This document shows positions 1 to 6,515 of a stretch of DNA of 6,939 bases, in pieces. The translations under genes were made by a program, and so were the position numbers. Under the pieces are notes generated by a model that worked only from the letters and a program-made list of their open reading frames with translations, searched no databases and was not told the DNA's origin. The stretch is from JBBDWJ01 sp040902925 (lineage in GTDB: Bacteria > Acidobacteriota > Terriglobia > Bryobacterales > UBA6623). Location: the NCBI GenBank assembly GCA_040902925.1, contig JBBDWJ010000083.1:1-6939 (forward strand), given 5' to 3'. Numbering within the stretch: the first letter of the stretch is position 1; each line of letters starts with the position of its first letter.

Positions 1-83
1 CTGAGTCATAACCTATTGATTCAATTGATGTTTTAATCTTTGAAGAAGTCCCCATTGCGGCCAATTCCGGTGGCCAAAGTGAG

Positions 84-779
84 CTACTTCTCGGGGTCGA
101 ACAATCCGAGATCCGCCAGCACGGGACGCGGCGAGGAGAGCACGCCGCCCACGACCGGGCCGCACATTGTGTGGGGCGGCGCATACGACGGGACCGGCCC
201 GCTGGCCATCACCTTCATCAACAAAACGGTCGAATGCCAGCGGGAAAAACACGCGCTGAGCCAATCCGAGACCTGACAGCATGCCTCATAGGCGCCGGGT
301 TCCGCGGCCAGCGATAGCAGCTTTTTCTCAATCACCGCGGCCAGTTGTGCGCTGCTCATTCTGTCATGCGCCGAAGATTTACCGGCCGAAAACTGCAGCG
401 GCTTGTTGGCGGCCAGTGGGGCCATGGCGCACTCGACGGCAGCCAGCGATGGGTAGTCCAGCATGATCTCATAGCCCGCAAACCAGGCTTGCCACGACTC
501 CCAAACGGCGTCGGCGAAGGCGGCGGAGATCAGATCGTGCAGGCCGCCCGCCGCCATGACAGTCCACATCGACTGCCGGAAAAAGCCGCGGCTCTGCAGC
601 GAGCCGGGCGTCAGGTGGCCGACGGCGCCGTTGACGTTGCCGCCGCGCACCTCGGACGCGGCGAACCACGCCTTGACGCCCTGGGCCGCGCCCTGTTTCG
701 CCAACGCAACACAGCGCTGCCAATCCACTGCCAATGTCGACTTTTCGGCGGAAGGAGTTCTGCGGGCGGATAGTTCCAT
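84..779 (-). CDS. Hypothetical protein, 231 aa, family not recognised
   Basis: I do not recognise this protein. The open frame runs without interruption to a TAG at 84-86. The ATG at 779 begins MELSARRTPSAEK. A TTG at 947 in the same frame would add 56 arginine-rich residues that look like non-coding translation, so the ATG is preferred, although only a weak GAG lies before it. There is no signal peptide and no clear membrane span. Residues 72-110 are rich in aromatic and small residues (WESWQAWFAGYE). Residues 141-162 could form an amphipathic helix. The C-terminal part has a Pro/Gly-rich segment, GPVPSYAPPHTMCGPVVGG (194-212), which looks like a conserved structural motif. Four cysteines lie between 116 and 177 and one in the C-terminal segment. 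It lies 230 bp after egtD on the same strand, with no evident link to ergothioneine synthesis. That it is a gene is fairly likely; its function is unknown. Confidence 0.6.
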   Translation of the reverse strand: MELSARRTPSAEKSTLAVDWQRCVALAKQGAAQGVKAWFAASEVRGGNVNGAVGHLTPGSLQSRGFFRQSMWTVMAAGGLHDLISAAFADAVWESWQAWFAGYEIMLDYPSLAAVECAMAPLAANKPLQFSAGKSSAHDRMSSAQLAAVIEKKLLSLAAEPGAYEACCQVSDWLSACFSRWHSTVLLMKVMASGPVPSYAPPHTMCGPVVGGVLSSPRPVLADLGLFDPEK

Positions 780-1009
780 GGGACTCGGTCTACGCGCGGC
801 TGAAGGCCCGCCGCCAAACTGTATATTCTGCTGGTCGAAGCGAATGCTTAGTGTAGCCAAACGAAGGCTACGGATCTGGCGGTAGTTCCTAAACCTGCGT
901 GCCGGCTCGGTGTCATGCGGTGGATTCCGAAACCGAAACCAACCCAAGATCCAGACAGTCCCGATCTGGCCGAATGCTTGTGAAGGATCTGAACCAGGAA
1001 TGGCACGCG
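780..1009. other. Gap between egtD and the hypothetical gene, with a small hairpin
   Basis: No gene is seen here. A perfect 6-bp inverted repeat GTAGCC/GGCTAC with a 7-nt loop lies at 853-871. It has no T-tract on either side, so it is not a typical intrinsic terminator for egtD; it may be an operator or chance. On the minus strand TATACAGT at 825-818 could supply a -10 box (TATACA or TACAGT) about 40 nt before the ATG at 779, but no matching -35 is visible. The 9-mer CGAATGCTT occurs at 841 and again at 971. Confidence 0.3.
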
Positions 1010-1992
1010 CTATTGCAGGCTGTCGACGGTCAAGTAGTGCAGGCTGAATAACCTGTTCGAGTCGGTCCAGACCCGCTCGGCCCGAAAGCCGGCCTCGGCC
1101 GCCATGGCGTGAAACTCCTCGACGTGAAACTTGTAGGAGTTTTCAGTGTGAATCGTCTCGCCGCTGCGAAACGGAATCGACGTGCCGTTGAACCGCACGT
1201 GCTGGTTTTTGAGACTCACCAGGTGCATCTCGATGCGACCGGCATCGCGGTTGTAGAAGGCCTCATGCCGAAAGGAGGAAAGATCGAAATCGGCGCCGAG
1301 CTCTTCGTTCATGCGCCGGAGAAGATTCATGTTGAACGCGGCGGTGACGCCCTCGACGTCGTTATAGGCCGCGTGCAGCAGCTTGGGATCTTTCTTCAAA
1401 TCGACGCCGATCAACAGCGACCCGCGCGGCCCCAGGCGGCGGGCGGTTGTTCTCAGGAACTGGCGGGCGTCCTGAGGGCTCAGATTTCCGATCGTCGATC
1501 CCGGGAAAAACACCACGCGCTTGCCGGCCGGACGGCGGTTCGGGGACGGCAACTCGAAGGGCTTGGTGTAGTCGGCGCACACCGCGATCACTTCCAGATC
1601 AGGATAGGCCTCCGAAAGCGCGTTGGCCGATTCCAGCAGATGCTGCTTCGAGATATCGATCGCGATATAGCTGAGCTGTTCCCCCAGTGCGTCGAGCAGC
1701 ACGCGAATTTTGCGGCTGCTGCCGCTGCCGTATTCGATCAAGGTACAGTCTTCGCCCACCAACGCGGCGACTTCGGCGGCGTTTTCCTCGAGGATCGCCG
1801 TCTCGGTCCTCGTGGGGTAATATTCGTCAAGCTCGCAGATGCGGTCGAACAATTCCGAGCCGCGTTTGTCGTAGAAGAATTTTGGCGCCACGCTCTTGGG
1901 CTCGTGGCGCAGGCCCGCGACGGCCTCCTGACGGAAATCTCCGGTGTCGGGATGATGGTCGTAAAACACGACTTCAGATGTGCACGAGGTTT

Positions 1993-1996
<4 letters not shown>
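1010..1996 (-). CDS. egtD: L-histidine N-alpha-methyltransferase EgtD
   Basis: SAM-dependent methyltransferase that adds three methyl groups to the alpha-amino group of L-histidine, giving hercynine, the first step of ergothioneine synthesis in the cytosol. The 328-residue product is the normal family length. Visible motifs are DEYYPTRTE (57-65, substrate pocket), IEYGSGSSRK (87-96, the glycine-rich SAM loop), the acidic residue in AIDIS (112-116), VVFFPGSTIGN (161-171), the tyrosine in YND (211-213) and TENSYKF (284-290). In the last motif E285 and S287 match the histidine-binding Glu/Ser of mycobacterial EgtD as I remember it. The same frame extends 110 codons upstream, but that stretch is Arg-rich shadow of egtB. 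The ATG at 1996 has a GGAGGG ribosome site 3 nt before it and overlaps the egtB stop as ATGA. It is therefore almost certainly co-translated with egtB. Confidence 0.96.
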
Positions 1997-3282
<1,286 letters not shown>

Positions 3283-3285
3283 GGT

Positions 3286-3293
3286 CCTCCTCC
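3286..3293 (-). promoter_or_regulatory. Ribosome binding site of egtB
   Basis: GGAGGAGG on the minus strand, 3 nt before the ATG at 3282 (6 nt counting from its first GGAGG). It is the strongest ribosome site in the window and fixes the egtB start. Confidence 0.8.
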
Positions 3294-3357
3294 GTTAGTG
3301 ATGATGTAAAACCCGGAATGGGTTCTGCTTATTCCCAAATGCGCTTCGACGGCCCAT

Positions 3358-3372
3358 AGAGTTGTGAACTCT
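3358..3372. promoter_or_regulatory. Short perfect dyad, possible egtB operator
   Basis: AGAGTT-gtg-AACTCT is a perfect 6+3+6 palindrome centred about 83 bp before the egtB start codon, a plausible place for a repressor or activator to bind. No regulator family can be assigned from the bases alone. Confidence 0.35.
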
Positions 3373-3420
3373 TGCCAATGACCTGGACAGCTATGCCGGG
3401 ATCAAGAACGAAAGCCGCGG

Positions 3421-3483
3421 GGCCAGCCGGGAATGGCCGCTGGCCAGGAATTGTCGCAAGTGGGGCGGACTCCGCCTGGCCAC
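3421..3483. other. Two GC-rich hairpins between the LolA-like gene and egtB
   Basis: The first is GGCCAGC (3421-3427) paired with GCTGGCC (3439-3445) across 11 nt. The second is GGCGG-act-CCGCC (3464-3476), which extends through GTGG (3460-3463) and CCAC (3480-3483) with a 3-nt bulge. They lie 100-165 bp after the stop of the LolA-like gene. There is no T-tract on the minus side, so this is at best a structured, possibly factor-dependent, transcript end. Confidence 0.35.
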
Positions 3484-3586
3484 GGCTATGGAAGTAATTG
3501 GACTATGTTATCGAGCCGGGCGTTACGTCGTAAAGTCGCGAGCGTGGGATTCGTACGGAGTGCTCTGGATTACGTTTGTAAACAGG

Positions 3587-4513
3587 TCACGGCTGCGGTT
3601 CGCCCTCGGGCTCGCTGTTCTCGAACTGAACCGACGACTCCGCGGTGAAACGCTTGTAGCTTTCATAATCGATCATGTAGCGGACTCGCTGCAGGCCGCT
3701 GCGGAAGCCGAGCGTGTCGTCCGCGACGGTCTTCACGGGGAACCAGAACTTGCCGTCGACAGGGCGGTAAATCGTCGTGAAGTGAGGAAACAGATTGTCG
3801 CCCGACTCGCGATAGATTTGCGGCACGGGCTGCCCCGCGACGCGCACTACCTGCTGATGCTCGCGGCTAACCCACATCATGCCGTCGAGCAGCCGTTGTC
3901 CGTCGAGCACCTGGCGGGGCTTCACGCGATACACATAGCAGACCTCGCCGTCGATCGACTCGATGCCCTTGTAGGTGGTGTCGTAGTTCCACAGATTGTC
4001 GTCGTTCAACAGGAAGGGCTGCACGTCGCGAATGTCGCGAAAATCTTCGTCGGTGAGGCTCATGTACTTGAGTGCGTTCACCGGGCCGCGCACGAACTCC
4101 TCGGTCCGCTCCCCGGCCGGCGTGAACAGGATGTCGCGCGTTTCGTTATAGTGCCCCCGCGGCGCGCCTTTTTTGTCGAGCTCGAAGAACTGGAATGTCT
4201 GGCGGTAAGTGTAGTTGCCGAGCTCTTTTTCGAACAAGCTGCCGCGAGCCGCGACACGCTGCACCAGATCCGCGGGCGGCGAAGCCGACTGGCCCGACGC
4301 CAATTCCGGGAAAAAAGCGATCGCCAGCAGCAAACCGAGCGCCGCCGCCAACCTGACGGGCGCCAACCTGACGGGCGCGAACCTCACTACGGCCAACCTG
4401 ACGGGCGCAAACCTGCCGGCGGCGCGCCCTACAGATATCTCTGCGAGTCGCGTCGCTTGCCGTGGATTGACATGGCTGGCCAATGCGGATCGCGGAGCTG
4501 CTTTCCCAGGCAT
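3587..4513 (-). CDS. Secreted LolA-like (outer-membrane lipoprotein-sorting-like) protein
   Basis: Probable periplasmic or outer-membrane-associated protein with the LolA/LolB-like beta fold, of a type I associate with acidobacterial genomes; its substrate is unknown. With the ATG at 4513 it has 308 residues. A hydrophobic signal core (LAAALGLLLAIAFF, about 55-68) is followed by a likely cleavage near ASGQS. The mature part begins near NYTYRQTFQFFELD and continues with alternating strands: DILFTPAGER, DVQPFLLNDDNLWNYD, GEVCYVYRVKPRQ, MMWVSREHQQVVRVAG, LFPHFTTIYRPVDGKFWFPVKT and MIDYESYKRF. The start is uncertain. The ATG at 4513 fits a -10-like TATACT at 4529-4524 but leaves an n-region of over 50 residues. 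A GTG at 4387 gives a textbook signal peptide and 266 residues. An ATG at 4600 would overlap the divergent gene. A 15-bp tandem repeat lies inside the N-terminal part. No lipobox cysteine is seen. Confidence 0.8.
   Translation of the reverse strand: MPGKAAPRSALASHVNPRQATRLAEISVGRAAGRFAPVRLAVVRFAPVRLAPVRLAAALGLLLAIAFFPELASGQSASPPADLVQRVAARGSLFEKELGNYTYRQTFQFFELDKKGAPRGHYNETRDILFTPAGERTEEFVRGPVNALKYMSLTDEDFRDIRDVQPFLLNDDNLWNYDTTYKGIESIDGEVCYVYRVKPRQVLDGQRLLDGMMWVSREHQQVVRVAGQPVPQIYRESGDNLFPHFTTIYRPVDGKFWFPVKTVADDTLGFRSGLQRVRYMIDYESYKRFTAESSVQFENSEPEGEPQP
4347..4421. repeat. Five-unit 15-bp tandem repeat
   Basis: Units at 4347, 4362, 4377, 4392 and 4407. Units 1, 2 and 4 are the identical 15-mer GCCAACCTGACGGGC; units 3 and 5 have diverged. 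On the minus strand, in the frame of the LolA-like gene, the units read R-F/L-A-P/V-V just before the hydrophobic signal core. On the plus strand they read ANLTG, the consensus of pentapeptide repeats. Being a multiple of three, unit gain or loss would keep the frame. Confidence 0.85.
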
Positions 4514-4523
4514 ATCCGGTCGC

Positions 4524-4529
4524 AGTATA
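4524..4529 (-). promoter_or_regulatory. Candidate -10 box for the LolA-like gene
   Basis: TATACT on the minus strand, 10 nt before the ATG at 4513. Transcription would begin about 4 nt before that codon, giving an almost leaderless mRNA and agreeing with the absence of a ribosome site. The -35 region is poor. Confidence 0.4.
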
Positions 4530-4533
4530 CCTT

Positions 4534-4543
4534 GCCCGCGGGC
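4534..4543. promoter_or_regulatory. Perfect palindrome between divergent promoters
   Basis: GCCCGCGGGC is a perfect 10-bp palindrome lying between the two opposed -10-like boxes. Its position suits an operator acting on both genes, but palindromes of this size made of G and C are not rare in such DNA. Confidence 0.3.
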
Positions 4544-4551
4544 CGCTTCGA

Positions 4552-4557
4552 TAAGAT
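4552..4557 (+). promoter_or_regulatory. Candidate -10 box for the CPBP-like gene
   Basis: TAAGAT ends 6 nt before the GTG at 4564, so the transcript would start at or next to the start codon, that is, leaderless. A TTGCCC at 4532-4537 is only 14 nt away, too close for a normal -35. Confidence 0.35.
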
Positions 4558-4563
4558 GGGAGC

Positions 4564-5640
4564 GTGTCGGAAGGAGGTCAGCGGGAAAGCGGCGACTCAT
4601 TTCGCGTATTCTGGCTGACCCTGCTGCTGCTGAACCTCGGTTTGATCGCCGGGGGTGCGGTTTACGCCACTCAGAACGACGTCGCGACGTCGCTGGCCAT
4701 TCCGGTAGTGGCCGCCTTTCTGGTGCAGGCGTCCCTGTTTTGGGTTCCCGGGTTTCCGCAGATCCGGCGGTGGCTTGAGCAGCGGCTATCCCCCGCGTAT
4801 CTGGCGCTATCCCTGGCCCTGGCCTCGCTGGCTCCCTACCTGATCTATGCCATCCCCTGCGGCGTATTCACCTGGGGAGGTTTCGCCTTTGTGGCGGGCC
4901 TCTGCTTCCTGATCGCGTTTATTTATGTTGTAGCCCCGCCTCGCTCCGCCTCCTCCTCTTCCCTCCTCCCTCCCTCGGGGCCGCCCGCTGCCGCCGTGCT
5001 GGAATGGCAGGACGTCGTCGCCGCCGCCGCCCTGGCCTACCCCTGGGTCAGCGGCCTTGGCTCGCCTTTCCACAACATTTATCCCAGCCCGGGGCCGGCG
5101 ATCCCGCGCCTCGACTACCTCGGCAAGCTGATGCTGGTGGCCCTGGGTACGATGGCGTTCCTGTCGCTGCGCCGGCTGCCTCGCACGGGCTACCGCTTCG
5201 CAATCAGCCGCGAGGACTTCCTGGCGGGCGTACGCAATTTCGCGCTGTTCGTCCCGGCAGGCGCCCTGGTGGCGCTCTCGACCGGGTTCTTGCGTTGGGG
5301 GCCCCAGCCGGTGGGCAGTTGGATCGACGCCGCCGAGTTCGCCGGCAACGCCCTGGGCATCTATTTGGCGGTAGCGCTGCCCTCCGAGATGTACTTTCGC
5401 GGAGTTTTGCAGAATCTGCTGGCCGCGCGGCTCGGGCGGCCGCAGCTTGCGCTGCTGATCACGAGCGCCCTTTTTGGGCTGTCGCACCTGGGGAGAGGCT
5501 TTCCGAACTGGGAATACGCGGCAGTGACCGCCGTGCTGGGCTGGTTCTGCGGCCGTGCGTATGCCCAGCGCCAGAGCGTCGTAGCGGCAGCCGTCACCCA
5601 TACCTTGGCGGTTTTGGCGCGGCGGTATTTGTTTGAATGA
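4564..5640 (+). CDS. CPBP-family (CAAX/Abi-like) membrane protein with altered active site
   Basis: Polytopic inner-membrane protein of 358 residues resembling CPBP glutamic-type intramembrane proteases (Rce1/Abi superfamily). About ten hydrophobic spans are visible, among them 14-34, 43-61, 78-97, 105-123, 145-163, 185-202, 226-242 and several from 262 to 352. The family motifs come in order near the end: SEMYFRG (274-280) for EExxxR, FGLSH (304-308) for FxxxH, and H346 in THTLAV for the third motif. The first Glu of EExxxR is Ser274, and the position four after H346 is Val350 rather than Asn/Asp, so proteolysis is doubtful even though E275, R279, H308 and H346 remain. A cytosolic or periplasmic Ser/Pro-rich loop lies at 126-143. 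The GTG at 4564 is chosen because the frame has no better start before the first membrane span; the GGAAGGAGG just inside the gene has no start codon at a useful distance. Confidence 0.8.
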   Translation: MSEGGQRESGDSFRVFWLTLLLLNLGLIAGGAVYATQNDVATSLAIPVVAAFLVQASLFWVPGFPQIRRWLEQRLSPAYLALSLALASLAPYLIYAIPCGVFTWGGFAFVAGLCFLIAFIYVVAPPRSASSSSLLPPSGPPAAAVLEWQDVVAAAALAYPWVSGLGSPFHNIYPSPGPAIPRLDYLGKLMLVALGTMAFLSLRRLPRTGYRFAISREDFLAGVRNFALFVPAGALVALSTGFLRWGPQPVGSWIDAAEFAGNALGIYLAVALPSEMYFRGVLQNLLAARLGRPQLALLITSALFGLSHLGRGFPNWEYAAVTAVLGWFCGRAYAQRQSVVAAAVTHTLAVLARRYLFE

Positions 5641-6075
5641 ACCCGCCGGGCAACCGCAACGCATTCTCACCGTCTTAGCTCCGAGCCAGTGCGCTTCGAG
5701 GGTTGAGCCTACGGCCCGGAGCCTTACGCAAGATAAAATTGCCTGGCCTCTCTGGGATTTGTACCAGGGCGAGCGGCCATTTTGGGGTCGATAGGCCCTA
5801 GAAAAGCTGCCAACCAAGCGCCTTCCGGCGGTCGGGAATAGGTCCTTAAACCTTTGATTGCATTGACACTACGGAGCGCCGTGAGACCTGCGCGGCTTTG
5901 CCCAACCCCGCTTGGTCCGAAGCCTAAGAGATTACTACCAGCAATACAGGCGCTCTGTGCGCCAATTCGGGTAATGCGGCGTTTGAATTAGGCAGATTCG
6001 CGGATACCTGGGGGCCTTGGGGCGGCTTACAATCGGTTTCAAGCTCAGCAGTTAAAGCTTCACCAAGTTCTGTAT
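5641..6075. other. 435-bp gap without a convincing gene
   Basis: No protein of useful length and no tRNA-like fold was found. A possible 36-codon frame starts with GTG at 5881 (GGAG 4 nt before it) and ends with TAG at 5991; its product is Pro/Arg-rich and unsupported. TTGACA at 5863-5868 matches a consensus -35 but has no -10 at the right distance. Small hairpins are GCAA/TTGC around 5728-5742, overlapping a TAAAAT, CGCC-ttcc-GGCG (5819-5830) and GGCGC-tctgt-GCGCC (5949-5963). No intrinsic terminator is visible after the CPBP-like gene. Confidence 0.5.
6028..6033 (+). promoter_or_regulatory. Candidate -10 box for the small HTH gene
   Basis: TACAAT lies 42 nt before the ATG at 6076, placing transcription start near 6040; no good -35 is seen. 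Just downstream, AAGCT (6041-6045) and AGCTT (6056-6060) form an inverted repeat with a 10-nt spacer, which could be an operator in the leader, perhaps for the protein itself. Confidence 0.35.
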
Positions 6076-6306
6076 ATGTCACCTCTACGAATCAGTTTGC
6101 CAACCGGGAAGTCGGACTACAATTTCGAGGAAGCCGCGCGCATCCTCGGAATTAGCGCCAAGCAGTTGCGCACGCTCGTCATCCATCATCTGCTCGATGA
6201 GGCCGAGGCCGTTCAAAACCTGCCGCGTATGCGGTTTCGTCCGGCAGACCTGATCATGCTGAGCATGGTTAGTCCTCCAGCGGAAGAGGCAGCCGTACTC
6301 GACTAG
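6076..6306 (+). CDS. Small MerR-like helix-turn-helix protein, 76 aa
   Basis: Probable DNA-binding protein consisting of little more than one winged helix-turn-helix of the MerR/HTH_17 type. The helix-turn-helix is YNFEEAARILGISAKQLRTL (15-34). It is followed by a linker and a wing-like RMRFRPADLIML (51-62), matching the pattern 'recognise residue, then RF.. .DL' seen in excisionase and MerR heads. There is no effector-binding or dimerisation coiled coil, so it may act as a small regulator or accessory factor. The ATG at 6076 has no ribosome site in front of it; the next ATG in frame would cut into the fold. It precedes an export permease on the same strand by 209 bp and could regulate it or itself, but that is inference only. 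Confidence 0.75.
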   Translation: MSPLRISLPTGKSDYNFEEAARILGISAKQLRTLVIHHLLDEAEAVQNLPRMRFRPADLIMLSMVSPPAEEAAVLD

Positions 6307-6321
6307 CTTAGTCGTACCCGT

Positions 6322-6372
6322 AGCCCGCCAAGTCCTAGCGATAGCTCCCGAAGCCGTAGCGGCTGGCGGGCT
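6322..6372. other. 9-bp GC stem enclosing a TAGC-rich loop after the HTH gene
   Basis: AGCCCGCCA (6322-6330) is exactly complementary to TGGCGGGCT (6364-6372). The 33-nt loop holds further small foldable pieces (CTA-gcga-TAG, GCC-gtagc-GGC). It begins 15 nt after the HTH stop codon. There is no T-run directly after the stem, although GTTTTT follows 8 nt later, so it could be an imperfect transcription end. Confidence 0.35.
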
Positions 6373-6379
6373 GGATCAC

Positions 6380-6396
6380 GGTTTTTCCCCAAAACC
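6380..6396. terminator. Possible weak terminator hairpin
   Basis: GGTTTT-tcccc-AAAACC is a perfect 6-bp stem with a 5-nt loop, directly after the larger stem that follows the HTH gene. It has no trailing T-tract and is AT-rich, so termination is only a possibility. Confidence 0.25.
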
Positions 6397-6460
6397 TCAG
6401 GCAGGGGACCAGGCGGCTTTGCGGCCTCGGCCCAAGGCCCGCGCCATCCAAGCTGCCCGG

Positions 6461-6484
6461 CGACTTTAGTACAGTAGGAAGTCG
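6461..6484. promoter_or_regulatory. Dyad upstream of the export permease gene
   Basis: CGACTT (6461-6466) and AAGTCG (6479-6484) form a perfect 6-bp inverted repeat around TAGTACAGTAGG, ending 31 nt before the permease ATG. The spacer includes a TACAGT (6470-6475) that could serve as a -10 box, which would put the dyad over the promoter, as expected for an operator. Confidence 0.4.
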
Positions 6485-6515
6485 ACCAACGGGCCGAGCC
6501 CGTTCCCCAAACACT

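Larger units (their letters stand above)
3283..3586. other. Gap upstream of egtB, rich in dyads, no gene seen
   Basis: This 304-bp stretch separates the end of the LolA-like gene from the start of egtB, both on the minus strand, so it should hold the egtB promoter and any terminator of the upstream gene. No convincing protein is seen: a plus-strand ATG frame from 3433 runs into the antisense of the neighbour and has poor coding character. I could not find a clear -35/-10 pair for egtB. Besides the dyads listed separately it contains AACCC/GGGTT (3310-3324) in the probable egtB leader and TTACG-T-CGTAA (3523-3533). Confidence 0.5.

Noticed and set aside
1001..1017. Sigma-54-like TGGCACG followed by TTGCA on the plus strand
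   Set aside because: The distance between GG and GC is 13 instead of 12, and it points into the antisense of egtD with no gene behind it.
3433..3648. 71-residue plus-strand frame starting in the gap upstream of egtB
   Set aside because: No ribosome site, no recognisable fold, and its last third is antisense to the LolA-like gene.
3488..4618. Long plus-strand frame opposite the LolA-like gene
   Set aside because: Shadow frame; its C-terminal low-complexity part is the antisense of the tandem repeat.
4215..4778. Plus-strand frame with ANLTG repeats as a real pentapeptide-repeat protein
   Set aside because: The repeat has only five units, and the frame is antisense to the LolA-like gene and then out of frame over the CPBP-like gene. 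It is kept only as an observation on the tandem repeat.
5700..5710. TTCGAGGGTTGAG resembling part of a tRNA T-arm
   Set aside because: No acceptor stem or anticodon arm can be laid out around it on either strand.
4807..5817. Long minus-strand frame opposite the CPBP-like gene
   Set aside because: Its composition (Gln/Arg/Gly-rich, no domain) is typical of the antisense of a hydrophobic membrane protein.
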